From Citreicoccus inhibens (lineage in GTDB: Bacteria; Myxococcota; Myxococcia; Myxococcales; Myxococcaceae), in NCBI RefSeq assembly GCF_019039035.1, contig NZ_JAHNZT010000024.1:60229-124228 (forward strand): DNA of 64,000 nt. The letters are read 5' to 3'. Shown piece after piece: positions 6,730 through 15,266 of this stretch (the stretch's first letter is position 1; each line of letters opens with the position of its first letter). Position numbers and translations under genes: made by a program. A model generated the notes under the pieces. It was not told the origin of the DNA. It saw only the letters and a list, made by a program, of their open reading frames with translations, and searched no databases.

Positions 6730-8994
6730 TCACACCCCTTCGCCCTCTTCCAGCAGGGCGAGCAGGGCCTCGCGCGGGCCGCCCGGCGCGCGGCGCACCC
6801 GGGCATCCAGCTCTCGTTCGCGGGCCCTCACGCGCTCGCCGTGGGCCCGCATGGCAGGCAGGGCGTCGGGTTCCATCCGCGGGCGGGCGAGCACGTCCAG
6901 GTTGTGGCGCAGCTCGCTCCAACTGCGCGGCGCGGTGAGGCTGGCGCTCACGCCGGGTTGGGAGAGCGAGTAGCGGTAGCAGTCCACCGCCGAGGGCAGC
7001 ACGGCGTCCGGCGCGACCTCGGGCGTGGGGCGCAGCAGGCGGCCGTAGCAGGTGGTGCTGAAGGTGAGCACGCCGGTGCCGCGAGCCTGGGCTTCGGGCA
7101 GGAGCGCGGCCTCCGCGCCCGGGTGCGCGGCGCTGTGCCGGGTCATCACGACGGGCCAGGGCGCCCGGTGGAGCGCCTCGCGGGCCAGGTCACGCAGGTG
7201 CGTGGAGAAGCCGAAGGCGCGGACCTTCCCCTCGGCGCGCAGCCGCTCCAGCGCCGCGAAGTCTCCGTCGGAGAGCCGCTCCGGGGAGCGCACCCAGAAC
7301 AGCAGGAAGACATCCAGGCAGGTCGTGCGCAGGCGCCGCAGCGCGGACTCCACGTCGCGGCGGAGGGCGGCTTCACCCGCGTGGTACGTGCCGGCCACCA
7401 CCACCAGCTCGTCTCGCCGGTCGCGCTGGGCGCGGAGGAACCGCGTGAGGGCGGTGTAGCGAGGCTCCCAGAAGAAGGCGTTCACGCCCGCGTCCCGCGC
7501 CTCGAAGAAGGGCTCGGGGGTGGTGAGGTTCGCGCCCGAGAGCACGAGCGGCGAGACGCGCAGGCCGGTGGTGCCCAGGGGGCGCCATGACGCGTGGGCC
7601 TCGGGCCGCGGGCGAGGCATCGCGGGCGTTCGCGGGCGCTTGGGCGCGGGCGTGGGGCGGTGGCGCGCGACGGACGGCGCGTCGGCGAGGGCGTCGTCGG
7701 GGAAGACGAGCGTGAGGGCTTCGAGGTGCGCGGTGAGTTCGTCCGAGGTGGCGGCGCTGTCGAGCGCGGCGCTCAGGCGCTGGAGGGCGGTGGCGTTGGC
7801 GTGGCGCAGTCGCCAGGTCCAGACGGCGGGCTGGAGGTCGGGGGCGTCCACCGTGTCGAGGCGCGCGTCGAGCCCGTCGCACGACTCCAGCACGGAGGCC
7901 GCGGCGGCGCGCGCCATGGGCGAGGTGTCGTGCGACAGCCGCAGCAGCGCGTGCAGCTCCTCGGGCGCTCGGGTGGGGTCGAGCAGGTCGCACGCGCGGG
8001 CGCGCACCCACGGGTCCGGTGATTGCGCGCAGGCGAGCGCCACGTCGCGCGGCTCGGGCGCGTCGTCGTCGGAGGGCTGGCGATTCCAGGCGACCCAGAG
8101 GTCGAGCGCGGCGCGCCGCACGCTCGGGTCGGGGTCTTCCACGCAGGCCCGCCGCGCGGTGGAGAGGTCCAGCACCGCCAGGCGGAGCCACGGGTCCTCG
8201 TGGCCTTCGGCGTGGGCGCGCTCCTCGGCGCGGAGGGTCCCATTCCGGGCTCGCGCCGTCAGCGCCACGGCGCGCACCGAGGCATCCTCGTCCCGCGAGG
8301 CCAGCTCGAGCAGGGACTCATCGTTCAGCAGGGCCGCGGCGGTGGCCACCGCCCGGCGCTCGCGCGTGGAGCGGGCGTGGGGGGCGAACGCGACCAGCGC
8401 CCGCGCGAACGCCTCGGCGGCGATGCGCGCGGGGGGCCTTCGCTCCCAGGCGGTCAGGACCTCCGCGCGCACGGCCTCTTCGGGATCCGCGAGCGCGGCG
8501 AGCAGCACCTCTCGGCTGTCGGGGTCCGAGGCGAGGCCCGCCAGCGCGGCGCGGCGGATGGACGGCTCCAGGTGTCGCGCGAGCACGCGGCTTCGGGCCA
8601 ACAGCGCGGGATGGGCCCGACGCGCCGCCACGCGCGTGGCCCAGGCCACGGCGCCGGGGCGCGGGGCCTCTTCCAGCACCCGCGCGGCGAGCACCACGTC
8701 CTCCACGGGCGCGCGCTCCATCAGGGCGTAGGCGGCCTGCGCGGCGTGGGGCACCCGGGGCTCATCCAGCCACCGCAGCGCGAGTCGGAGCGCGTCCAGG
8801 TCCTGGCGCTCCCGCAGGCGACGGCGCGCCAGCTCGCGCAGCGGCTCGTGTGGGTCCCCCAGCCACTCCACCAGCTCCCGCGCGCTCACCCGGGCGGCGG
8901 GGGTGGCCTCCAGCCTCGCCGTCACCACCGCCGGGTCCTCGTTCCCGAGGTCAGGCGCGAGGCGGTCGGGCGGGGTGGGTTCGCGGGTGGACAT
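6730..8994 (-). CDS. HEAT-repeat protein fused to a degenerate aldo/keto-reductase domain
   Basis: The protein is 754 aa. Residues about 20-420 are a run of helical HEAT-like repeats with recurrent DPxxxVRxxAL patterns (DPDPSVRRAALDLW, DPEEAVRAEVL). A Pro-rich linker follows, and from about 468 an aldo/keto-reductase-like barrel starting WRPLGTTGLRVSPLVLSGA. The usual AKR tetrad Asp-Tyr-Lys-His looks eroded. The Asp position lies in NAFFWEPRY, the Lys strand reads VVVAGTYHAG, and the His strand reads VFLLFWVRS; only the Tyr is plausible. Oxidoreductase activity is therefore doubtful. The stop lies 13 nt before the predicted a1 of the retron RNA on the same strand, so it may share a transcript with it. 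Confidence 0.82.
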   Translation of the reverse strand: MSTREPTPPDRLAPDLGNEDPAVVTARLEATPAARVSARELVEWLGDPHEPLRELARRRLRERQDLDALRLALRWLDEPRVPHAAQAAYALMERAPVEDVVLAARVLEEAPRPGAVAWATRVAARRAHPALLARSRVLARHLEPSIRRAALAGLASDPDSREVLLAALADPEEAVRAEVLTAWERRPPARIAAEAFARALVAFAPHARSTRERRAVATAAALLNDESLLELASRDEDASVRAVALTARARNGTLRAEERAHAEGHEDPWLRLAVLDLSTARRACVEDPDPSVRRAALDLWVAWNRQPSDDDAPEPRDVALACAQSPDPWVRARACDLLDPTRAPEELHALLRLSHDTSPMARAAAASVLESCDGLDARLDTVDAPDLQPAVWTWRLRHANATALQRLSAALDSAATSDELTAHLEALTLVFPDDALADAPSVARHRPTPAPKRPRTPAMPRPRPEAHASWRPLGTTGLRVSPLVLSGANLTTPEPFFEARDAGVNAFFWEPRYTALTRFLRAQRDRRDELVVVAGTYHAGEAALRRDVESALRRLRTTCLDVFLLFWVRSPERLSDGDFAALERLRAEGKVRAFGFSTHLRDLAREALHRAPWPVVMTRHSAAHPGAEAALLPEAQARGTGVLTFSTTCYGRLLRPTPEVAPDAVLPSAVDCYRYSLSQPGVSASLTAPRSWSELRHNLDVLARPRMEPDALPAMRAHGERVRARERELDARVRRAPGGPREALLALLEEGEGV

Positions 8995-9106
8995 CGCGGC
9001 ATTCTAGACACCGGCCGCCCTTCGCGGCGGGGCGCCGACCCCTCGCGAAGTTCATGGCCGGACGAGGAAGCGAGCGCCCCCTCGAAGTGGGTGGTGTGAA
9101 CACAAA

Positions 9107-9120
9107 CTATCAGCTGATAG
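9107..9120. promoter_or_regulatory. 14-bp perfect palindrome upstream of cotH-like gene
   Basis: CTATCAGCTGATAG is a perfect palindrome ending 9 bp before the ATG at 9130. It sits between divergently transcribed genes in an AT-richer pocket and is itself flanked by GTGAAC (9096-9101) and GTTCAC (9131-9136). A dimeric repressor site covering the ribosome-binding or start region is the simplest reading. No regulator is identified. Confidence 0.5.
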
Positions 9121-9129
9121 AGGGGGGGG

Positions 9130-11079
9130 ATGTTCACCTCGTTCCCTCATCCTGGGCTCTCGTTTCGTGTCGTGCGTTCGCCAGCCGTGCTGGCGTGTCT
9201 GGGGCTGTGGCTGTCCGCCTGCCATGGCTCGCCTCCGGCGAAGGAGGAGGCGGACCAGGGGCAGGTCGAGCAGGAGCTGCCCGCGGTCACCTTGGAGGGG
9301 ATGGACAACGCGCGGCACGTCTTGTGGGGCGCCGTGCGAGGCGACGTGGGCGCGCTGACGGTGGAGGTCTTCGTGGATGGCGTGCGCCTGGGGCGCGCGG
9401 ACGTGGAGGGGGGGCAGTGGAGCCTGCCGTGGTGGCCCGACGCGAGCGCCCGCGAGGTGGAGGTGGTGGCCTCGCACGTCTCTGGCACCGTGGGGCGCGC
9501 GCGCGTGGCGCTGCGCCCGTTGGACCTCTTGGATGCCGCGGGCCTGTACCAGCCCGAGACGCTGCTGACGCTGCCCACCGATTCCACCACGATGACGCGC
9601 TACACGCTGGATGGCTCGGTGCCCACGCCCGAGTCGCCGCTCTATTCGGGGCCGCTCGTGCTGTTGGGGGGGCAGGGCCCCGCGCTCCTCTCCGCCATCC
9701 CCACCACGGACCTGACGGCGCCTGACCACTGGCGCTGGAAGGTGCCCCGGGGGCCGGTGTCGCTGGCCCACGTCATCCGCGCGCAGGCGTTCGACGGGGA
9801 GACGCCCGTGGGGCCGAGCTGGACGCGCACGTACCTGCTGGGCCGCGAGCCGTACACGCTGCCCGTGGTCTCCCTGGTGACGGAGGCCGCGAACCTGTTC
9901 GGCGACGCCATGGGCATCTACGTGCCGGGGAGTGCGCACCAGGACTCCCCCGAGGACGGCACGCTGAGCTGGAACACCGGCAACTACATGCAGGATGGCA
10001 AGGACTGGGAGCGGCCCGTCCACGTGGAGTTGTTCGAGGCGGATGGCGCGCTCGGGCTCGCGCAGCCCGCGGGCGTGCGCATCCACGGGTCGGGCAGCGC
10101 GGTGCTGGCGCAGAAGAGCCTGCGCCTGTACGCGAAGGAGGACTATGGCCCGGAGTGGTTCTCCGGCGCCCTGTTCCCCGAGCTGAACGTGCGGGACTTC
10201 AAGCGAATCCTCCTGCGCACGTCCGGGCAGGATCAGATCGTCACGAAGCTGAAGGACTGTGTGCTCCAGGGGCTGCTGCGCGAGACGGCGCTGCCGCTCC
10301 AGGCGTGCCGCCCCGCGCTGGTGTTCATCAATGGCGAGTACTGGGGCCTGCACGAGCTGCGCGAGCGCTATGACGAGTACTACCTGAGCGGGCACTACGC
10401 GGTGGACCGCAAGAAGGTCGCCATCCTGGAGGGCGCGGGCGGCCTGCTGGACGTGGGCGGGGCGAGCGACGCGCAGGCGTATCAGGACCTGCTCAGCTAC
10501 GTGCGCACGCATGACCTCGCGGTGCCGGCGTCGTACGCCTACGTCCAGGCCCGCATGGATGTGGACGACTTCATCGACTACCTCATCGCGGAGGTCTACC
10601 TCGCGAACACGGACTGGCCGGACAACAACATCCGGATGTGGAGGTACACCGGCAAGGTTGTGGCGGGCGCGCCCGTGGCGCAGGACGGGCGCTGGCGCTG
10701 GATGGTGTACGACCTGGACTCGGCGCTGCTCACGGGGCCCGAGGACGACACGCTGACGCGGCTCCTGTCGGACCCCTCGCTCTCGGAGCCTTCCGCGCTG
10801 CTGCCGCGCAAGCTGATGGCGTCACCGGACTTCCGGGCGCGGTTCGCCGCGCGCTTCCGCTGGCACCTGGACCACACCTTCGCGCCGGAGCGCGTCGTCG
10901 CGGCCATCGACGCGGTGGCCGGACAGTTGGCGCCGGAGATGGCCGAGCACATCCAGCGCTGGAGCTACCCCGCCTCGCTGGCCGTGTGGGAGGCGAGCCT
11001 CGACCAGATGCGGGACACCGCCGCGCGGCGTCCCGCCTTCATGCGCCAGGTCCTGGACGAGACCTTCGGTCCTCCTTGA
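9130..11079 (+). CDS. CotH-like kinase-fold lipoprotein
   Basis: The protein is 649 aa. A lipoprotein signal peptide ends at LSAC near residue 32. About residues 150-185 (YTLDGSVPTPESPLYSGPL) look like the small FN3/CHB_HEX-type domain often placed before CotH domains. The CotH region (about 255-560) has characteristic stretches: VFINGEYWGLHELRERYDEYY, AEVYLANTDWPDNNIRMWR and WRWMVYDLDSALL. CotH proteins are atypical kinases first known from Bacillus spore coats and are frequent in spore-forming myxobacteria. The targets here are unknown. The gene is followed at 1 bp by a convergent gene. The start is supported by a G-run just upstream. Confidence 0.85.
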   Translation: MFTSFPHPGLSFRVVRSPAVLACLGLWLSACHGSPPAKEEADQGQVEQELPAVTLEGMDNARHVLWGAVRGDVGALTVEVFVDGVRLGRADVEGGQWSLPWWPDASAREVEVVASHVSGTVGRARVALRPLDLLDAAGLYQPETLLTLPTDSTTMTRYTLDGSVPTPESPLYSGPLVLLGGQGPALLSAIPTTDLTAPDHWRWKVPRGPVSLAHVIRAQAFDGETPVGPSWTRTYLLGREPYTLPVVSLVTEAANLFGDAMGIYVPGSAHQDSPEDGTLSWNTGNYMQDGKDWERPVHVELFEADGALGLAQPAGVRIHGSGSAVLAQKSLRLYAKEDYGPEWFSGALFPELNVRDFKRILLRTSGQDQIVTKLKDCVLQGLLRETALPLQACRPALVFINGEYWGLHELRERYDEYYLSGHYAVDRKKVAILEGAGGLLDVGGASDAQAYQDLLSYVRTHDLAVPASYAYVQARMDVDDFIDYLIAEVYLANTDWPDNNIRMWRYTGKVVAGAPVAQDGRWRWMVYDLDSALLTGPEDDTLTRLLSDPSLSEPSALLPRKLMASPDFRARFAARFRWHLDHTFAPERVVAAIDAVAGQLAPEMAEHIQRWSYPASLAVWEASLDQMRDTAARRPAFMRQVLDETFGPP

Positions 11080-11080
11080 G

Positions 11081-12073
11081 TCACGGAGGCGGCGGGCCCA
11101 TGCCGCCGTCGAAGCCCGGCGGCGGACCCATGCCGCCGTCGCCACCGGGGGGCGGGCCCATGCCGCCGTCGCCGCCCGGTCCACCGGGGTTGCCGCCACT
11201 GCCTCCCGGCACCTGGCAGCGCGCGGCGTCGAGCGAGGAGCGGATGACGAGCGTCTTCCACGCCAACATCGCGCCGTCCGGCATGCGCTGCGTCTGGAAC
11301 AGGTAGTCCACGACGGAGTCCGCCGAGACGACGTTGTCGCGCGCGTTCGTCGTGTCTCGCGGCCCGCGCGCGTTGTACAGCGGCTGCGTGTTGACGATTT
11401 CGTCGTCCAGCGCGTCGTCGAAGAAGAGCTGCGACGTCACGTACTCCTGGCCGTTGAGCCGCACCGTGAAGTGGATGTGGATGGTGCGGCTGCTGTACCA
11501 GCCAGGGAAGCACGTATCGAACTGCACGCGTCCGTTCGCGTCCGTGGTCTGCACGCCGCGGAACCAGCGCGCCGCCACGGCCTTCGCGTCCGCGGACGTG
11601 CAGAAGGTGCTCGCGTCCTCTCCCGAGTAGAGGCCCTCGGGCGCCGCGTGCCAGATGTCCACGCTGGCGCCTGGGATGGGCTTGCACGTCTCGTCCACGA
11701 TGAGGAAGGCCAGGCACACGGGAAGGCCGTCATGGCCCTCGCTGATGTCCTGGCGCTCCAGCGTCCGCGCGTAGCAGGGCCCCAGGGTCGCCTCGCACGT
11801 CAGCTTGCAGGCGCTGCCGATGCCCGACGCGAATGGATCCGGGTAGCCGCCGCGCATGACCGCCGTGCCGCCGGTGGCCCAGCTCTCGGCGGGGACACCG
11901 GAGTCGATGAACGTGCCGGCGTCCGACATCGGCTCGGCGGTGGAGGTGCCCTCACCGCAGGCGGCGAGGAGGCGCCCGAGGGGAGCGGCGGCCAGCGCCA
12001 GCCCGATGCCTCGGAGGACCTTGCGCCGCGTGGCATCAATGGGGGGCGTGTCGTTTCTGACAGGGTTGCTCAT
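11081..12073 (-). CDS. intradiol ring-cleavage dioxygenase-like Tat lipoprotein
   Basis: The protein is 330 aa from the ATG at 12073. The N-terminus has a twin-arginine signal (RRKVLRGIGLALAAA) and a lipobox-like LLAAC, so the protein is probably exported folded and lipidated. The catalytic core shows the dioxygenase pattern GPCYAR, then ASVDIWHAAPEGLYSG, then FPGWYSSRTIHIHF, which supplies the Tyr and His-x-His ligands expected for non-haem Fe(III). The family cleaves catechols such as protocatechuate, but secreted members are poorly understood. The C-terminus is a Gly/Pro tail made of three GGMGPPPG-type repeats, encoded by 30-bp DNA repeats. Confidence 0.87.
   Translation of the reverse strand: MSNPVRNDTPPIDATRRKVLRGIGLALAAAPLGRLLAACGEGTSTAEPMSDAGTFIDSGVPAESWATGGTAVMRGGYPDPFASGIGSACKLTCEATLGPCYARTLERQDISEGHDGLPVCLAFLIVDETCKPIPGASVDIWHAAPEGLYSGEDASTFCTSADAKAVAARWFRGVQTTDANGRVQFDTCFPGWYSSRTIHIHFTVRLNGQEYVTSQLFFDDALDDEIVNTQPLYNARGPRDTTNARDNVVSADSVVDYLFQTQRMPDGAMLAWKTLVIRSSLDAARCQVPGGSGGNPGGPGGDGGMGPPPGGDGGMGPPPGFDGGMGPPPP
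11091..11180 (-). repeat. three 30-bp tandem repeats inside dioxygenase-like gene
   Basis: Three consecutive 30-bp units (11091-11120, 11121-11150 and 11151-11180) share the core CCCATGCCGCCGTCG. They encode the Gly/Pro-rich tail at the 3' end of the dioxygenase-like gene. The copies are close to identical, so copy number is likely to vary between strains through slippage or recombination. Confidence 0.85.
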
Positions 12074-12167
12074 CCCGATTCCTCCCGGCGTGACGAGGCG
12101 CCACGCGCAGCCGCGCCCTTCATGGGTCGCGACCCTGCGCTTATCCGGGAGGAGTCTTAAGCAGTCC

Positions 12168-12755
12168 TTACGGGCGGGACGGCGCCTCGCGCCACACGCC
12201 TTCCAGGTACGTGGCCGCCGAGCGCAGCGGGCCCTGGGGCGTCCGTTCCGCCGCCTGCTGGACGCGCTCCCGGACACGCGCATCCTCCGCGCCGAGCCAT
12301 CCCAAGGCCTGCACCGCGGCATGGCGCACGCGCCAGAATGGGTCCTCCAGGGCGATCATCAGCACCTCCAGCGCCTCCGGAGTCGCCAGGGACGCGGCGG
12401 CGCGCACGGCCGCGCGGCGCACCCACCACACCGGCTCCTCGCGGGCCGCGCGTCGGGCCGGAGACAGCAGCGCCTCCGCTCCCAGCCTCGCCAGCGCGCG
12501 CCAGGCGCGATCACGCACGCTGGGCATCGCGTCGCCCAGGGACTCGAGCAGGGCGGGGATGAAGCGCGCGTCACGAGCGTCCCCCAGCCGATGCGCCGCC
12601 GCCGCGCGCACCTGCGCGTCCGCGTCCGTCAGCAGGGACTGCCGCAGGGCGAAGCGGCCCGGGGAGGACGTGAGGTCCACGGCGTCCACCGCGTCGCGGC
12701 GCACCCGCGCATCCTCGTCGAGCAGTCGCACCAGGGCGGGGTCCAAGTCGGGCAT
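12168..12755 (-). CDS. HEAT-repeat protein
   Basis: The protein is 195 aa from the ATG at 12755 (MPDLDPALVRLLDEDARVRR). Nearly the whole sequence is four or five HEAT/PBS-lyase-like repeats of about 30 residues, such as DADAQVRAAAAHRLGD, DAMPSVRDRAWRALARLG and DPFWRVRHAAVQALGWLG. Such proteins are scaffolds for protein-protein contact; no catalytic part is seen. It is divergent from the gene at 12793, with only 37 bp between them, and they may share a control region. Confidence 0.85.
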   Translation of the reverse strand: MPDLDPALVRLLDEDARVRRDAVDAVDLTSSPGRFALRQSLLTDADAQVRAAAAHRLGDARDARFIPALLESLGDAMPSVRDRAWRALARLGAEALLSPARRAAREEPVWWVRRAAVRAAASLATPEALEVLMIALEDPFWRVRHAAVQALGWLGAEDARVRERVQQAAERTPQGPLRSAATYLEGVWREAPSRP

Positions 12756-12792
12756 CCGCGCGGACTCTATGCCTCCTGCTAGAGTCCGCGAC

Positions 12793-13440
12793 ATGCCCGA
12801 CATGCTGGCCATCATCAGCAAGGCCATCTTCGAGAAGCAGGCGGTGGGCCTCTCCCCTGGCGACGTGCTGTCGTTGGACATCTACCGCAGCAACAGCCGC
12901 GCCCTGGATCCGCTCGAGGATGGCGGGAACCTGTTCCTCGTGACGGTGCGTCCGCCGGACGAGGCGCTGTGGCTGGTGGCCGTGCTGCGCTCGCCCGAGC
13001 AGGACGATGATGGCTGGCGCTCGGCGGCCAACCGCATCCCCATCACCGACGTCACCTCGCTCATCCCGAGCATCCGCTTCGCGTCCGGCAAGGGAATCCA
13101 AGCGGCGAAGGGCGCGCTGGGCATGTCGCTCCAGACGCCGCGCGCGCTGACCGCCGAGGACGCCGCGAGCCTGCTTCGGGCCGCGAAGGGCTCGCGCCCC
13201 GCCATCAACCTCACCGCGCATGGGACGGGCGCACCGATGCCCTGCTTGTGCAGGCAGTGTCTGCCGGAGAGCCCGGAGCGCGCGGAGGTCGACGGGCTGC
13301 GCTGCGTGCGGTCCCAGGTGGAGGTGGACGCGCACGTGCTCTACTTCTGGATGCCCGAGGAACTCTCCGCGGACGCCGCGCAGGTCACGACGGCCGTGCG
13401 GAGCGCGCTGGTGAAGCGGCTCCCCCGGTTGGCGCGGTAG
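12793..13440 (+). CDS. conserved-looking protein of unknown function
   Basis: The predicted protein is 215 aa from the ATG at 12793; an alternative ATG is three codons on. It is probably soluble and mixed alpha/beta. Two cysteine pairs are visible: CLC then QC in the middle (PMPCLCRQCLP), and a single Cys later (GLRCVRS). This could be a metal site, but no family is recognised. It is divergent from the HEAT gene and convergent with the next gene. Confidence 0.7.
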   Translation: MPDMLAIISKAIFEKQAVGLSPGDVLSLDIYRSNSRALDPLEDGGNLFLVTVRPPDEALWLVAVLRSPEQDDDGWRSAANRIPITDVTSLIPSIRFASGKGIQAAKGALGMSLQTPRALTAEDAASLLRAAKGSRPAINLTAHGTGAPMPCLCRQCLPESPERAEVDGLRCVRSQVEVDAHVLYFWMPEELSADAAQVTTAVRSALVKRLPRLAR

Positions 13441-13452
13441 CCGCGGGCGCGG

Positions 13453-14127
13453 TTACTTCACCTTCGAGGGCTGCGCCGTGCCGCCGAGCGCGGCGCCAAT
13501 CTCGCGCCACTCCTGCGCGTAGGCTCCCCGGGCGAAGGCCTTGATGTCGTCCGTCGTGACGGTGCCTCGCTCCATCGCGGTGTCGAGCGCGCGCACGATG
13601 GCCTTGCGGTGCGGCTGCTCCACGTAGGGGTTGCCGTCGCGGAACACCTCGCCGAAGAGGGCCTCCAGGCGACCGTCCTGCTTCAGCCGCTCCACGATGC
13701 GGTTCTGCGACACCGGCGCATCCGAGTGCGCATGGAGCATCGCGGACGCCAGACCGCCCTGCGCGTCCTGGTCCGGGAACTCCTCGAGGAGGCCCAGCTC
13801 CGCGTCGGCCTGGGCAATGGATTCGGCGTCCGCGGGCGAGACGGCGGGCCGGGCCGGCGGCGTGGGCCGCGCGGTGGGGCGGGCGGGCTCGAAGTCGCTC
13901 CGCCCTTGAAAGGGGCGCATCGTCTGATTCGACATCACTTCTTGGGGCCTTGCGCCGGTGGGCGCTTGCGGTCTGGCGCCGGTGGGCGTTTGGGCCCTGG
14001 CGACAGTGGGCCGCGCGGCCGGGGTCTCGGGCTTCTTCTCGCGCGACACGTCACCCCTCTCGGGGCGCTCCGTTTCCGGGCGCCTCGACGAGGAGGGGGG
14101 GCGGTTGCCACCATCGACGCGGGACAT
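13453..14127 (-). CDS. unknown protein with disordered Pro/Thr/Ala-rich N-terminus
   Basis: The protein is 224 aa from the ATG at 14127 (MSRVDGGNRPPSSS). Residues 1-110 are low-complexity and basic, including two adjacent TGARPQ repeats, and are likely to be unstructured. Residues about 115-224 look folded and helical (AESIAQADAELGLLEEF, RIVERLKQDGRLEALFGEVF). No family is recognised. The start could lie further upstream (ATG at 14181), but that region is poor coding sequence. Confidence 0.6.
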   Translation of the reverse strand: MSRVDGGNRPPSSSRRPETERPERGDVSREKKPETPAARPTVARAQTPTGARPQAPTGARPQEVMSNQTMRPFQGRSDFEPARPTARPTPPARPAVSPADAESIAQADAELGLLEEFPDQDAQGGLASAMLHAHSDAPVSQNRIVERLKQDGRLEALFGEVFRDGNPYVEQPHRKAIVRALDTAMERGTVTTDDIKAFARGAYAQEWREIGAALGGTAQPSKVK

Positions 14128-14186
14128 GGCGGGACTCCGGGCGGGAAAGCCCGAGGCGGTGATCGCCCCGGGATGGCCCAAGGTGG

Positions 14187-15254
14187 TTATCGCACCTGCC
14201 CCCGTCCAGGTTGCTTCTTCCGCGGATGAGAGGTGGGTGAATGTGGGAAGATAAACTCCAGACCTCGGGGCAGGTCATCCCGCCAGGCCGGGTAGTTGTG
14301 GCCGCCGCTGTACTCCCGGAAGGCCACCCGGTGGCCGGCCGAGGTCAGCAGCGGGGCGAGGCGCCGGCTGCCCTCCAGGAGCCCCTCGAAGCCGCCGCAG
14401 TCCATCCAGACGGAGAGGGGGCGCTGCTGGGGGCGCCGGGCCAGCTCGAAGACGACGAAGTCCCAGCCCTCCAGCGAGTAGGCGCCGGACTGGGCCAGCA
14501 CGTGGCCGAACACCTCCGGCGCGCGTTGGGCGGCGAAGAGGGCCATGAGGCCGCCATAGGACGCGCCGAGCACCGCGTGGGCGCCGGGGTGGAGGCGCTC
14601 GTCCAGGAGGGGCAGCTCGCGCTTCGCCAGGGGGAGCACGGCGTTCAGGAGGAAGCGCACGGTGGCCTCGCTGCACGTGTACTCGGGCGTGCGGGCCTCG
14701 GCGCCGTTGGCGACGAAGGCCAGGGCGACGGGGCTCATGCGCTTTTCGGCGATGAGGTTGTCCACCAGCACGGGCAGCCGCGCGCGTCGCAGGTAGTCCT
14801 CGCCGTCCAGCACCACGCCCAGCGGCACCGGGCCTTCCACCGGTGGCGCATAGAGCGTCACCGCGCGGCGCGCGCCCACGGCCTGATCCTCCGTCTCCAC
14901 CGTGTGCCGCGTCAGCTGCCCGCGCGGCACGCCGGGCAGGCGCCGCGAGAACGGCGTGGGGCCGCCCTCGGGCATGTAGAAGCAGTGGTTCACATCGCCG
15001 AAGCCGTTGTCCGAGACGCGCGGATTGAGCGGGTCCCTCACGCGGCGGCCGTGCGCGTCGAACAGCGCATATTCCACGTAGGCATCCCGAGGCAGCGTCA
15101 GCGTGCGGGCCCACAGGTTCGGGCCCGCGCGCTCCAGGGGGAGGGGCTCGCCCCGCCAGTCCTGGAAGTCGCCGTGCACGCGCACGCCGTTGCGCCCGTG
15201 CCAGAGGAACGTCGCCGTGTCGCCGTCGATGACCGGGGTGCGCTTCGCGTCCAT
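14187..15254 (-). CDS. putative esterase of the enterochelin-esterase (Fes/EstD) type
   Basis: The protein is 355 aa. The first about 100 residues form an early-set/CBM48-like beta domain (VRVHGDFQDWRGEPLPL), and the rest is an alpha/beta hydrolase. The nucleophile elbow is GASYGG, an Asp-containing strand reads VWMDCGGF, and the C-terminal His is in YSGGHNYPAWRDDL. The domain order matches enterochelin-esterase-like proteins. Without siderophore genes nearby the substrate is open. It lies 12 bp downstream of the epimerase on the same strand. Confidence 0.85.
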   Translation of the reverse strand: MDAKRTPVIDGDTATFLWHGRNGVRVHGDFQDWRGEPLPLERAGPNLWARTLTLPRDAYVEYALFDAHGRRVRDPLNPRVSDNGFGDVNHCFYMPEGGPTPFSRRLPGVPRGQLTRHTVETEDQAVGARRAVTLYAPPVEGPVPLGVVLDGEDYLRRARLPVLVDNLIAEKRMSPVALAFVANGAEARTPEYTCSEATVRFLLNAVLPLAKRELPLLDERLHPGAHAVLGASYGGLMALFAAQRAPEVFGHVLAQSGAYSLEGWDFVVFELARRPQQRPLSVWMDCGGFEGLLEGSRRLAPLLTSAGHRVAFREYSGGHNYPAWRDDLPRGLEFIFPHSPTSHPRKKQPGRGQVR

Positions 15255-15266
15255 GCGCGGACAACC

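Noticed and set aside
9052..10512. 486-aa minus-strand frame opposite the CotH-like gene
   Set aside because: No recognisable motifs; the opposite strand has a lipobox and CotH motifs.
11091..11180. CRISPR array
   Set aside because: The 30-bp units are contiguous without spacers and lie in frame inside a gene, encoding a Gly/Pro tail.
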